A stretch of DNA of 56,565 bases from JBPCQA01 sp050998615 (GTDB lineage Bacteria > Actinomycetota > Actinomycetes > Propionibacteriales > Nocardioidaceae), in the NCBI GenBank assembly GCA_050998615.1, contig JBPCQA010000010.1, positions 1-56,565 of the forward strand, in the 5' to 3' direction. Shown here in pieces: positions 33,397 through 42,043 of this stretch. Each line of letters begins with the position of its first letter. The stretch's first letter is position 1. The position numbers and the translations under genes were made by a program. Below the pieces are notes generated by a model, which was not told the DNA's origin, made no database searches, and saw only the letters and a program-made list of their open reading frames with translations.

Positions 33397-34865
33397 CAGG
33401 TTTGGTGATCGTCCTCGCGGCGCTGCCGCTGGCTGCCACGGTGGCGGCGCTGTTTCGAGCCCATGCTCGCGGTGCGGGCTACGCGCTGGTGGCTGGCGCG
33501 ACCGGTTCACTCGTGCTCACGGTCGTCGTGCTTGTGCACACCACCACCACCGGTTCCTTCACCGCGCTTTCCGGCTTCGTCTACATCGACGAACTGAGCG
33601 CGTTCTTCCTGCTCACGGTCGGGATAGTCGTGTTGCTTGCCTCGCTCGGGTCGGCGGCGTACCTGCGCGCCGAGGAAGCCTCCGGCGACCTCAACGCGCT
33701 ACAGGTGCGCCTCTACTTCGGGTTCTTCGGCGGGTTCGCCGCGCTGATGCTCGCGTCGCTGACGACGGGTAACCTCGGGATGTTGTTCGTGCTCATCGAG
33801 GCGAGCACGTTGGCCAGTGCCGCACTCGTCGGACTGGAGGCGAAGTCGGCTTCGCTGGAGGCGGCGTGGAAATACGTCATCATCAGCTCGCTCGGCGTCA
33901 CAATTGCACTCGTCGGCACGCTGTTCTTGTTCTACTCCAGCACCGGGTTGCACCTGACGTCCAACCTGTCGCTCACCTGGCCCTACCTGTACCAGCACGC
34001 GGCCCAGTTGTCCCATCCGAGTCTGCGACTAGGCTTCCTGCTAGCGGTGGTGGGCTACGGCACCAAGGTGGGATTGGCGCCGATGCACACGTGGTTGCCC
34101 GACGCACATTCGGAGGCCCCAAGCCCCGCCAGCGCAATGCTGTCCGCGGCGTTGCTCAACACCGGCATGTACGCGATCATCCGGTTCCTGGCGATCGCCC
34201 GCGCCGGACTCGGGGCCGCCTACGTGCAGCACGTGATGCTGGCGTTCGGGTTCTTGTCGGTGATCATCGGCGTGCTGTTCATGGTGGGACAGGGCAACTT
34301 CAAGCGCCTGTTTGCGTACTCGTCGGTCGAGCACATGGGGATCATCGCGATCGCGCTTGGCTTCGGTGGCCCGCTTGGCCTGTACGGCGCCCTGCTCCAC
34401 ACCCTCAACCATGCAGTCGGAAAATCCGTGCTGTTCTTGTCCAGTGGTGACGTCGTGCTCGGCTACCACACCCGCGAATCCCGCCGAGTTCGCGGCCTGC
34501 TTACCAGTTTGCCGCTCACCGGCGGTGTGCTACTGCTCGCATCCCTGGCCGTCCTAGGCTCGCCACCGTTTGGACTCTTCCTTTCGGAGCTAACAATCGT
34601 GCGGGCCGGATTCGCCTCCGGCAACGGGTGGCTGCCCGCCGTGTTGCTCGTCTTCTTGGTCATCGCGTTCATCGCGTTCGCTCGCTGCACCACCGGCATG
34701 GTGCTCGGCGAGCCCACCGGGCCGGCCCAGCCGTACCGGGGGACCGAACGCCTGCTGGCCGCTTTGCCATTGGTGGGCGGAATGGGGATTCTCCTGGTGC
34801 TGGGCCTGTGGATTCCCCATGGCCTGGACACGGTGATCCTTCGGTCGATCGGAGCCGTGACATGA
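33393..34865 (+). CDS. hyfF: HyfF/NuoN-like antiporter subunit
   Basis: A 490-residue Mrp/NuoL-M-N-like protein, starting at the ATG that overlaps the HyfE stop. Key membrane residues are visible. IEASTLASAALVG in helix 5 contains the conserved Glu, and GTKVGLAPMHTWLPDAHSEA contains the conserved Lys and the family signature in helices 7-8. HTLNHAVGKSVLFLSSG holds the later Lys. It likely translocates protons or sodium when the complex turns over. The upstream part of the open frame is HyfE shadow. Confidence 0.92.
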   Translation: MTGLVIVLAALPLAATVAALFRAHARGAGYALVAGATGSLVLTVVVLVHTTTTGSFTALSGFVYIDELSAFFLLTVGIVVLLASLGSAAYLRAEEASGDLNALQVRLYFGFFGGFAALMLASLTTGNLGMLFVLIEASTLASAALVGLEAKSASLEAAWKYVIISSLGVTIALVGTLFLFYSSTGLHLTSNLSLTWPYLYQHAAQLSHPSLRLGFLLAVVGYGTKVGLAPMHTWLPDAHSEAPSPASAMLSAALLNTGMYAIIRFLAIARAGLGAAYVQHVMLAFGFLSVIIGVLFMVGQGNFKRLFAYSSVEHMGIIAIALGFGGPLGLYGALLHTLNHAVGKSVLFLSSGDVVLGYHTRESRRVRGLLTSLPLTGGVLLLASLAVLGSPPFGLFLSELTIVRAGFASGNGWLPAVLLVFLVIAFIAFARCTTGMVLGEPTGPAQPYRGTERLLAALPLVGGMGILLVLGLWIPHGLDTVILRSIGAVT

Positions 34866-36418
34866 CGACTTCCAGCAACACCGGCGCCGCGGAAGAGACG
34901 CTACCCATCGATCTGCTACGCGCATTGCCGTCAGCTGAGATCCTCACGGAGGGGCCAGGAGTGGTGCGGGCCGCGATCGCGATCACCGACTTGGAGCAGG
35001 CCGCGCAGCAGCTGGCCAGCCGCTCGGGTGGCAGGCTCGCCGACTTGTTCGCGGACTCCAGCGCCGGCGGGCAGATCGTGCTCCATATCGTGTTCGCGTT
35101 CGACACCCACGACCTCTACCTGATCTTGGAGAGCCTGGTGTTGGACAACGAATACCCGCCGTTGTCAGACATCGCCCCGGCGGCGTTCTTGGAGGAGTGC
35201 GAGATCTACGAGCAGTTCGGATTGCGGCCGGCCGGCGGCAAACCGCTAAACCGGGTCGCGATCCCCCCGCAATCTGATCACGATGTTCCTCGGCTCGGAC
35301 CAGCAGCGCACTCATCACCAGTTGACGTGCATGCTGCGCATCGGGTGGGTGGCAACGCATTCGAGTTCCCCTTCGGCCCGGTCCGGATGGCCGGTGCCGA
35401 GTCGTTGTACTACGGGTTGGTCACCAGCGGTGAAGAGGTCGTGGACGTCTATCTCCTTACCTGGCACAAGTACAGGGGGCTGGAGTGGCGGCTGCGCGGC
35501 ATGACCCCGAGTCAAGCGCTGTTTCTCGTCGAACGCGTGGAAGGCCTATCCGCCGTCGCGCAGGGCTGGGCCTTCGCCGACGCGGTCGAACATGCTCTCG
35601 ACGTCACGCCCACACCGGCCGCCGCGTGCATCCGAGGGATCGCCCTGGAGCTCGAGCGGCTCTACAACCATGCTGCCGCGATCGCTGCCCTGTGCCAGGC
35701 CACCGGGTTGTCGGTTGGTCAGGCGAACGCGGAGATCGCCCTCGAGCAGCTGCTTCGGTTGAACGCCGCGGTGTTCGGCCATCGTTACTTGTTCGGCGTG
35801 GTCGCTCTGGGAGGGGTGGCGCGTGCGCCGAATCTCGCCGCACTTGCCTCCGGGCTACCCGACGCGATAACGCAGTTGCGCGCTGTCACCTACGCGTTGT
35901 CGACGACGAACTCGTTTCTGGACAGGTTGGAAGCCACCGGGATCGTCGACTCCGAGCAGGCGGTCCGGCTCGGGCTCGTCGGCCCGGTCGCTCGTGCTAC
36001 CGGCGTCGATGTCGACGTCCGCACCCGGCACCCGACCCCGCCGTACGACACGGTCTGCCCGACCGCGACCGTACGAGCCAACGGGGACGTGTTCGCCCGC
36101 TACCAGGTCTTTCTCGCCGAGATCGAGGAGTCCGCTCGTTTGCTCGGCCGGTTAGCGGCCGATGCGGGAGAGGCGTCCGTGCAACCGGTGCCTGCCGCGG
36201 CCGGCCGTGGCCTGGGATGGGCGGAGTCTCCTCGCGGTGAAACGCTCGCGTTCGTACGGCTAGGTGAAGACGGGCTGATCCAGCGGGCTCGGATCCGGCC
36301 CGCATCGGTCCGCAACTGGCGTGCGTTCGACGACGCGTCCAGATCGCACAACGTCTTCACCGACATCCCGATTATCGAGGCGAGCTTTTGGCTCACGGTC
36401 GCGGGAACGGCACGCTGA
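34862..36418 (+). CDS. hyfG: HyfG-like large subunit lacking NiFe cysteine ligands (Ehr type)
   Basis: A 518-residue fusion of NuoC-like (about residues 20-150) and NuoD/hydrogenase-large-like (about 165-518) domains; ECEIYEQFGLRP and HKYRGLEWRLRGMTP are diagnostic. In active group 4 NiFe hydrogenases the L1 motif is RxCGxC; here it is ERVEGLS, with Glu227 and Ser230 at the two Cys positions. The C-terminal DPCxxC motif is replaced by SFWLTVAGTAR, with Thr512 and Gly515. All four nickel ligands are absent, so it cannot hold a NiFe site. This matches the energy-converting-hydrogenase-related (Ehr) class. Its substrate is unknown. It overlaps neighbours at both ends. Confidence 0.88.
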   Translation: MTTSSNTGAAEETLPIDLLRALPSAEILTEGPGVVRAAIAITDLEQAAQQLASRSGGRLADLFADSSAGGQIVLHIVFAFDTHDLYLILESLVLDNEYPPLSDIAPAAFLEECEIYEQFGLRPAGGKPLNRVAIPPQSDHDVPRLGPAAHSSPVDVHAAHRVGGNAFEFPFGPVRMAGAESLYYGLVTSGEEVVDVYLLTWHKYRGLEWRLRGMTPSQALFLVERVEGLSAVAQGWAFADAVEHALDVTPTPAAACIRGIALELERLYNHAAAIAALCQATGLSVGQANAEIALEQLLRLNAAVFGHRYLFGVVALGGVARAPNLAALASGLPDAITQLRAVTYALSTTNSFLDRLEATGIVDSEQAVRLGLVGPVARATGVDVDVRTRHPTPPYDTVCPTATVRANGDVFARYQVFLAEIEESARLLGRLAADAGEASVQPVPAAAGRGLGWAESPRGETLAFVRLGEDGLIQRARIRPASVRNWRAFDDASRSHNVFTDIPIIEASFWLTVAGTAR

Positions 36419-36759
36419 TGGCGCTGTGGTTTCTACGCGGACTCAGACGCGGTGTGGTGACGACTCGCTACCCCGCCCAGCCGCCCGACTCGTGGACCGT
36501 CAACCTGCCAAGCGCTCCGGAGTTCAGGGCGGACCGGCTCACCGACGAGCTCGCCGACCGACTGGTGGCGGTTTGCCCCAGCCGGGCACTGCGGCGTCAA
36601 GGTTCCGATCTGGTGTACGACGTCGGCGCGTGCACCGTATGTGGCCGCTGCCTCGACGTCGCGGCGCACGCCGCCCGCCCGAGCGGGCAACTAGAGCTGG
36701 CGGCACGCAATCGTGCCGACTTGATCAAGCGCATCCCGATTGAGGGAGGACGGCGATGA
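36418..36759 (+). CDS. reduced ferredoxin-like subunit (HyfH/NuoI position)
   Basis: A 113-residue protein starting at the ATG sharing one base with the HyfG stop. It begins MALWFLRGLRRGVVTTRYP, as in NuoI-like proteins of Ehr complexes, but keeps only VAVCPSRAL and CTVCGRCLDVAAHA. That is one CxxCxxC and one distant CP, enough for a single [4Fe-4S] cluster, whereas HyfH and NuoI carry two. It probably sits between the NuoB-like subunit and an electron donor. Confidence 0.8.
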   Translation: MALWFLRGLRRGVVTTRYPAQPPDSWTVNLPSAPEFRADRLTDELADRLVAVCPSRALRRQGSDLVYDVGACTVCGRCLDVAAHAARPSGQLELAARNRADLIKRIPIEGGRR

Positions 36760-37280
36760 GCGATACGAGCCACGACGATGCGCCGCGACTGGCGGACGAG
36801 GTCGGACACAGCGTGCGGCGGTTGTTCGGCCGGAGTCTGCACATCCGCACGATCGACACCGGCAGCTGCGCGGCGTGTGAGTCGGAGATCCGGCTGCTGT
36901 TAGCTCCGCACTACGATCTGCACAGGCTAGGTCTGTTCTTCACTCCGGCGCCTCGACACGCCGACCTCCTCATGGTGACTGGACCGGCCCTACGCGCCAT
37001 GGACCAAGCAGTGGCCAAGACGTACGCCGCGATGCCGGACCCCAAGCTTGTGATAGCGGTCGGCGGCTGCGCGCTGGGAGGGGTGTATCCCCATGACGCC
37101 TTCATGCATGGCGCCGTCGACCAGATTCTTCCGGTCGACGTATATGTGCCAGGCTGCCCGCCGAGCCCTATCGCGTTGCTGCAGGGACTCCTGGTGGCGG
37201 TAGGCAAACTCGCCGAGAAGGTTCCGACGCTGTCGTTCACCGTTGCTACCGCGGAGCCCCAGGAGGTGTCTCGACGATGA
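36756..37280 (+). CDS. hyfI: HyfI/NuoB-like small subunit
   Basis: A 174-residue hydrogenase small-subunit/NuoB homologue. All four cluster ligands are present: GSCAACESEI (CxxC), VGGCALGG and PGCPPSP. It therefore retains the proximal [4Fe-4S] (N2-type) cluster even though the large subunit lacks NiFe cysteines. It overlaps both neighbours by ATGA. Role: electron transfer between the ferredoxin subunit and the HyfG/HyfC interface. Confidence 0.92.
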   Translation: MSDTSHDDAPRLADEVGHSVRRLFGRSLHIRTIDTGSCAACESEIRLLLAPHYDLHRLGLFFTPAPRHADLLMVTGPALRAMDQAVAKTYAAMPDPKLVIAVGGCALGGVYPHDAFMHGAVDQILPVDVYVPGCPPSPIALLQGLLVAVGKLAEKVPTLSFTVATAEPQEVSRR

Positions 37281-39286
37281 TCGGGATCGCGTTGGTCGTC
37301 GCGGCTGCCCTGTGGGTCCTGGCCGCCCTGCCGAGTCTCACCGTGCGTGGCAGAGCGGGTTTGTGGGTGACCGGGCTGACCAGTGGTGCTGGCGGGGTGG
37401 CGTGTCTGATCGGTGGCGTCGCACTACTGCTGGCCGGTCGAGTGCTGCAGACAACGTTCGGCGGCCACAACATGGTCGGCGCGCTCACCCTGCGTGCCAC
37501 CCCGCTCGCTGCCGTGTTCGTGGCGCTGCTCGGCCTGGTTGCCCTGGCGACCGGCTGCTACGCCCCTCGTTACCACCACCCCGGACCGCAAACCGCGGGC
37601 TACCTGGCCGTCTACAACTTGGCGTTGTTGGCCTCGCTGACTTTGCTGGTCGCGGGCAACGTGACTGTCTTCCTGGTCGCGTGGGAGTCGATGGCGCTTT
37701 TCTCTTATTTTGTAGTGCTGCGTCACCAACGTCGTACCGAGGTCGCCGCCGGCGGCTTTTGGTTCCTGGCGCTCTCCGAAACCGGGTTTGTGCTCATCGT
37801 TGCGGCGTTCGTACTGCTCGCCGCACGCACCGGAAGCATGGATCTGGCCACGATCGCCCACAGAGCTCCGACACTCCCGGTGTCATTGCGGGGGGCGGTG
37901 TACTTGTTGGCGTTGATCGGGTTTGGCTTCAAGGCCGGCGTCGTGCCGTTGCATGTGTGGCTGCCGGAGGCCCACCCGGTGGCGCCGGCCGATGGGTCGG
38001 CGTTCCTGTCCGGGCTCGTCGTCAAGCTCGGCGTCTTCGGCATCGTGTTGTTCGCCTTCGACCTGCTTGGCACCGGGCCGGCCTGGTGGGGTCTCGTGAC
38101 TATGGGGTTGGGTGCGCTTTCAGCGGTGCTGGGCATTCTCTACGCGCTGACCGAACGGGAGATCAAGAGATTTCTGGCCTACTCCACCATCGAGAACGTC
38201 GGGGTGATCCTGATAGCGGTCGGTGCCGCGATGACGTTCGGTTCATACGGCCAGCCCACCCTGGCGGCGTTCCTGTTGGTAGCCGCGCTCTACCACAGCG
38301 CCAACCACGGTGCGTACAAGACATTGCTCTTCCTCGAGGCGGGGGTCATCGAACACGCCGCTGGCACTTTGGACATGGACCGACTTGGCGGCCTGGCCCG
38401 TCGGATCCCCCGAACCGCGGTCATCAGCTTGGTGGCCACGCTGGGCATCTCGGCGCTGCCCCCACTCAATGGCTTCGTCAGTGAGTGGCTTATTTTTCAG
38501 GGACTTTTCCAGGGATTCCGCATCCCCAGCCACTTGGTCGGCATCCTCATCGTGACCGCGGCCGCATGTCTCGGCTTAACCGGCGGACTTGCAATCAACG
38601 CATTCGTTCGCGCCTACGGGATCCCGTTCCTGGGGATGCCCCGCACCACTGAGGCGGCACGGGCATCGGAACGCGGCCAACCGATCGCCGGTCCCACCAT
38701 GCTGGCCGCGGCCTGTGTGTTCCTTGGCATCGGGGCCCCGGTGGTGATGATCGCCCTCTCACGGGCAGTGCGCGTGACGACCGGGGTGAACTTGCGGCCC
38801 CAGGTGCTGACCGACAACCTCACGATCCTGCCGGCACACACCGACTTCTCGGCGTTCTCGCCGACGTACCTCGCGGTCTTTCTGATCGCGATCCTCGCCG
38901 TGCCGATCATGGTCTATCTGGCCGGGCACCAAGCACCGCCGACTCGGGTGGCTCCGGTCTGGGACGGCGGCATCGTGACGTTCAAGCCTCGGATGCAGTA
39001 TTCGGCGATGACGTTCGCCGCGCCGGTGCGGGTGACGTTCGACAAGCTGTATCAACCAGTGGTTTCGGTTCGCCGTGCCTCAGACGACCCGGCGGGACGC
39101 ACCGGACCCGTGCATTACGAATCCGACGTGGCGCCGCTGTTCCACCGATGGCTGTACCGGCCGATCATCCGACTGGTCGAGTACGTCGCGGCGGTGATTC
39201 GGCCGATCCAATCCGGCAACGTCAACTTGTATCTCTTCTACGTGTTCGTCACGGTGCTCGTCGCCTATTTTCTGGGCTCGTTGTGA
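37277..39286 (+). CDS. hyfB: HyfB/NuoL-like antiporter subunit
   Basis: A 669-residue NuoL-type membrane protein with 14 or more helices. LVAWESMALFSYFVV carries the helix-5 Glu and GFKAGVVPLHVWLPEAHPVA carries the helix-7 Lys signature. HSANHGAYKTLLFLEAG follows, and the C-terminus ends in an extra membrane helix (LYLFYVFVTVLVAYFLGSL), as in HyfB. With HyfF it gives the complex two antiporter-like subunits, so ion translocation linked to electron transfer is likely. It is the last gene of the operon, with the next start 50 bases on. Confidence 0.92.
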   Translation: MIGIALVVAAALWVLAALPSLTVRGRAGLWVTGLTSGAGGVACLIGGVALLLAGRVLQTTFGGHNMVGALTLRATPLAAVFVALLGLVALATGCYAPRYHHPGPQTAGYLAVYNLALLASLTLLVAGNVTVFLVAWESMALFSYFVVLRHQRRTEVAAGGFWFLALSETGFVLIVAAFVLLAARTGSMDLATIAHRAPTLPVSLRGAVYLLALIGFGFKAGVVPLHVWLPEAHPVAPADGSAFLSGLVVKLGVFGIVLFAFDLLGTGPAWWGLVTMGLGALSAVLGILYALTEREIKRFLAYSTIENVGVILIAVGAAMTFGSYGQPTLAAFLLVAALYHSANHGAYKTLLFLEAGVIEHAAGTLDMDRLGGLARRIPRTAVISLVATLGISALPPLNGFVSEWLIFQGLFQGFRIPSHLVGILIVTAAACLGLTGGLAINAFVRAYGIPFLGMPRTTEAARASERGQPIAGPTMLAAACVFLGIGAPVVMIALSRAVRVTTGVNLRPQVLTDNLTILPAHTDFSAFSPTYLAVFLIAILAVPIMVYLAGHQAPPTRVAPVWDGGIVTFKPRMQYSAMTFAAPVRVTFDKLYQPVVSVRRASDDPAGRTGPVHYESDVAPLFHRWLYRPIIRLVEYVAAVIRPIQSGNVNLYLFYVFVTVLVAYFLGSL

Positions 39287-39336
39287 GGTCACCGTGGCAG
39301 TAACCATCCGGATCGCACGCCAGGTGAGGTCCTTCC

Positions 39337-41088
39337 ATGTCTGAGGGCGGGACGCCAGCCGCCTACGCCTACGCCGCTTCGTCCGGGCGGCGTCAATCAG
39401 TCGACGGGAGCGATCTCGGCGGCTTGCTCAGCGAGCTCGCGGAGCTGATCCCCGATCAACGGCAGCGGGTGCTGGGGATGCTCGACCAGTGGCGATCTCA
39501 GCAGATCAGGGTCGTTGTGCTGGGCGAGGCCAAGCGCGGCAAGAGTTCGCTGATCAACGCGTTGCTAGGCAGAGCCGTGTTGCCGACCGGGATCGTCCCG
39601 GTGACGTCGGTGCTGACCCAGCTGAGAACCGGTGAGACAGACAGCGCGACCGTCCGATTCATGGACGGTCACGAAGGCGCGGTCCCGCTCGATGCGATCG
39701 AAGCCTACATCGCCGAGCAGCGCAATCCAGGAAACGAGAAGTGCGTGGAATCTGTCGATCTGACGGTGGCCGGCGCCGACTGGCCTGCGTCGCTCGTGTT
39801 CATCGACACGCCCGGGTCGGGTTCGGTTCAGACGAGCCATGACGCGACGGCGACGGCCGCCGCCGGCGCGATGGACGTCGCGGTGCTGGTGCTCACCGGC
39901 GACCCGCCGATCTCCGCCCGCGAGCTCGAGCTGTTGCGCGCCGCCGGGAACCACTCCGCTGAGCTTCTCGTCGTGCTGACCAAGGTCGACCAGCTCACCG
40001 ACGACGAAGCCAAGACGGTGATCGCCTACACCGAGGGCGTAATCATCGACCAGGCCAATCGCGCCGTCGAAGTCGTCGCAGCTGCCGCTAAGTCGCCTCG
40101 TGATCCGCATCCCGGTCTGATCCGATTGCGTGAGTCGATCACCAGCCTCGGTTCGGCATCGGCCACCCGAACCCTCGCCAGCTCCCTGTCGAACCGGGGT
40201 CGTCGCCTCATCGACGGGGCGCTCGGCGAGCTCGACGTCAGTCTGGCGCTAGTCGACATGCACACCGCCAAGGCCGAAGAGCGCGCGCAGCTGTTTAGCG
40301 CTGCATTGGTCGATGCACGGGCGCAGACTCCGTTTGCCGCCGAGGTGGTTCGGGCCGGCGTCAAGACATTGAACGCCGCCCTTGACGCGTCGGCGGCCGA
40401 GCGCACCGCGACGACGAGGGCCCGGCTGCTCGACGTCGCCCGAGACCAAAAGGGCGGAGTCGCCCGGGCGCCGGCCGAGTCGGCGGTGCTCGATGAGCTC
40501 ACGTCTGAGGCGACCCAAGCGGCCGACGAGTGGAGGCAGGCTTCTCAGGAGCAGGTCGAGCGAGCGCTCGACGATATCGGACGCCGGGCCACGCGATCGT
40601 TGGGGGCCGTGGTGAGGGACCTCCGGGACGCAGCCCGAGATCTACTTGGTGTCAGCCTCACCATCGAGCTGGAGCCGATCGAGCTGCCCGCGGACTCCCG
40701 GTTCTTCTATGTCAGCGGCCGGATCACGGATGCCGCCACGTCAATATCGGGCTTGATTCGGCACGGCCTTCCCGGCCGGTGGCGACGTCGGGCCACGTCG
40801 ACGTACCTGCGGGAGGCAGCGACGCTCTTGGCTGACCGCCAGGTGGGGAGGGCTCGTGGAGACCTGCGAACCCGGCTGAGCGCGGCGGAGCGATCGTTGG
40901 TGAGTCAGGTCGAGTCGAGGATGCGTGATCTGGTGGACCGACTCGAGGCGGCCACCGGGACGGCCGTGGAACTGGCCCGCCAGGAGGGTAGACAGCGGGA
41001 GGCGCGGCTCGGGCCACTCGTCTGCCGTCGCAGCCGCCTGCAGGAGCTGTCGAAGGAAATCGCCATGTATGGGAACGGAGCTTCTTGA
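39337..41088 (+). CDS. dynamin-like GTPase
   Basis: A 583-residue large GTPase of the bacterial dynamin family. G1 is VVLGEAKRGKSSLINALLG, G2 a Thr in VTSVLTQL, G3 FIDTPGSG and G4 VLTKVDQL. A long alpha-helical region follows (about 280-580) with a short hydrophobic/basic patch (RHGLPGRWRRRATSTYL) that may contact membrane. Such proteins remodel or protect membranes; a specific role here is unknown. Its stop overlaps the TTG start of a CrcB gene (TTGA), which links it translationally to a fluoride-channel operon. Confidence 0.88.
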   Translation: MSEGGTPAAYAYAASSGRRQSVDGSDLGGLLSELAELIPDQRQRVLGMLDQWRSQQIRVVVLGEAKRGKSSLINALLGRAVLPTGIVPVTSVLTQLRTGETDSATVRFMDGHEGAVPLDAIEAYIAEQRNPGNEKCVESVDLTVAGADWPASLVFIDTPGSGSVQTSHDATATAAAGAMDVAVLVLTGDPPISARELELLRAAGNHSAELLVVLTKVDQLTDDEAKTVIAYTEGVIIDQANRAVEVVAAAAKSPRDPHPGLIRLRESITSLGSASATRTLASSLSNRGRRLIDGALGELDVSLALVDMHTAKAEERAQLFSAALVDARAQTPFAAEVVRAGVKTLNAALDASAAERTATTRARLLDVARDQKGGVARAPAESAVLDELTSEATQAADEWRQASQEQVERALDDIGRRATRSLGAVVRDLRDAARDLLGVSLTIELEPIELPADSRFFYVSGRITDAATSISGLIRHGLPGRWRRRATSTYLREAATLLADRQVGRARGDLRTRLSAAERSLVSQVESRMRDLVDRLEAATGTAVELARQEGRQREARLGPLVCRRSRLQELSKEIAMYGNGAS

Positions 41089-41687
41089 GCAGCACGCGCG
41101 ATACCGTCGGCGCGCCTGAACCGAAACGGCCGCCGAATTTGCCCATAGACCCCGAGAGTGATCCGGCCGGTGATTCGGAGAGCGATGCGCCCAACTCGGG
41201 TGTCTTCGACGTCTTCCGCGAGCCGCCCCCTTCCCGACGAACGCTGCGGGCTCGACTCCGACGGCATGCCGATGTTGCCGCCGTGATCGCCGTGGGCGGC
41301 GGCCTCGGCAGCCTGGCACGCTATGGGGTGTCGCGGTGGCTGTCGACCGACGCCGGTGAGTTTCCGTGGTCGACGTTCCTGGTCAACGTCGTCGGTTGCG
41401 CCGTTCTCGGAGCTCTGATGGTGTTCATCGTCGATGTCTGGCGCCCGGGCCGCTACCTGCGACCATTTCTGGCCGTTGGCGTCCTCGGCGGACTCACCAC
41501 GTTCTCGACGCTGGCCCTCGACGCCCGCGGGCTTGGCGCCGACCGTGCCTGGCTGTTAGCCAACCTGTACGTCTTCGGCTCGCTGCTGGCCGGGCTCTTG
41601 GCCCTCTGGCTAGGACTGGCGTCTGCCAGAGTGGTGACCGGCATTCCAACCAGACGCCGTCGAAGCCGGCACGAAGGAACACGCTGA
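41085..41687 (+). CDS. crcB: CrcB fluoride channel subunit 1, N-terminally extended
   Basis: A 200-residue protein starting at TTG inside the GTPase stop region. The first 60 residues are polar (Pro/Asp/Ser-rich); the membrane domain then shows GGGLGSLARYGVSRWLS, STFLVNVVGC and GVLGGLTTFSTLA, the three Fluc/CrcB signatures. CrcB forms dual-topology dimers that export fluoride; two unequal genes suggest a heterodimer with fixed orientation, with the second at 42040. The N-terminal extension is unusual. An internal start after the extension remains possible, but no SD marks one. Confidence 0.88.
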   Translation: MSSTRDTVGAPEPKRPPNLPIDPESDPAGDSESDAPNSGVFDVFREPPPSRRTLRARLRRHADVAAVIAVGGGLGSLARYGVSRWLSTDAGEFPWSTFLVNVVGCAVLGALMVFIVDVWRPGRYLRPFLAVGVLGGLTTFSTLALDARGLGADRAWLLANLYVFGSLLAGLLALWLGLASARVVTGIPTRRRRSRHEGTR

Positions 41688-42043
41688 TGAGACTGCAGGG
41701 CCGTGCGGTCCGGTTGACGATCTACGTGGGCGAGTCCCACCAGTGGCACCACCGGCCTCTCTACACCGAGATCGTGCATCGGGCGCATCGCGCCAAGATG
41801 GCGGGCGCGGCCGTGTTCAGGGGAGTCGAGGGCTACGGCGCCTCGTCCACCATCCACACCAGCCGGATCCTTTCGTTGGGCGAAGATCTCCCGATCATGG
41901 TGGTGATCATCGACACCGAGCAGCGAATTCACGAGTTCCTCGATGAGCTCGACGACGTGATCGCGCGCGGTGTGGCCACGCTGGAGCCTGTGCAGGTTCA
42001 CCGGTTCACCGACCAGGGGTCCAGCCGGGGCACCGGCGCGTGA
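41687..42043 (+). CDS. DUF190 family protein
   Basis: A 118-residue protein of the DUF190 (PII-like fold) family: RLTIYVGESHQWHHRPLYTE, then HRAKMAGAAVFRGVEGYGAS, then DLPIMVVIIDTEQRI. DUF190 genes often lie between two crcB genes, as here, and are thought to regulate fluoride export, although the mechanism is unproven. ATG shares one base with the crcB-1 stop and its own stop overlaps crcB-2 (GTGA). Confidence 0.9.
   Translation: MRLQGRAVRLTIYVGESHQWHHRPLYTEIVHRAHRAKMAGAAVFRGVEGYGASSTIHTSRILSLGEDLPIMVVIIDTEQRIHEFLDELDDVIARGVATLEPVQVHRFTDQGSSRGTGA

Noticed and set aside
34862..36418. Functional hydrogenase-4 (H2-evolving) annotation
   Set aside because: All four NiFe-binding cysteines are replaced, so the complex cannot be a NiFe hydrogenase.
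39200..39336. Fluoride riboswitch for the crcB operon
   Set aside because: I looked upstream of the dynamin gene and before both crcB starts and found no crcB-motif sequence; the genes overlap, leaving no leader.
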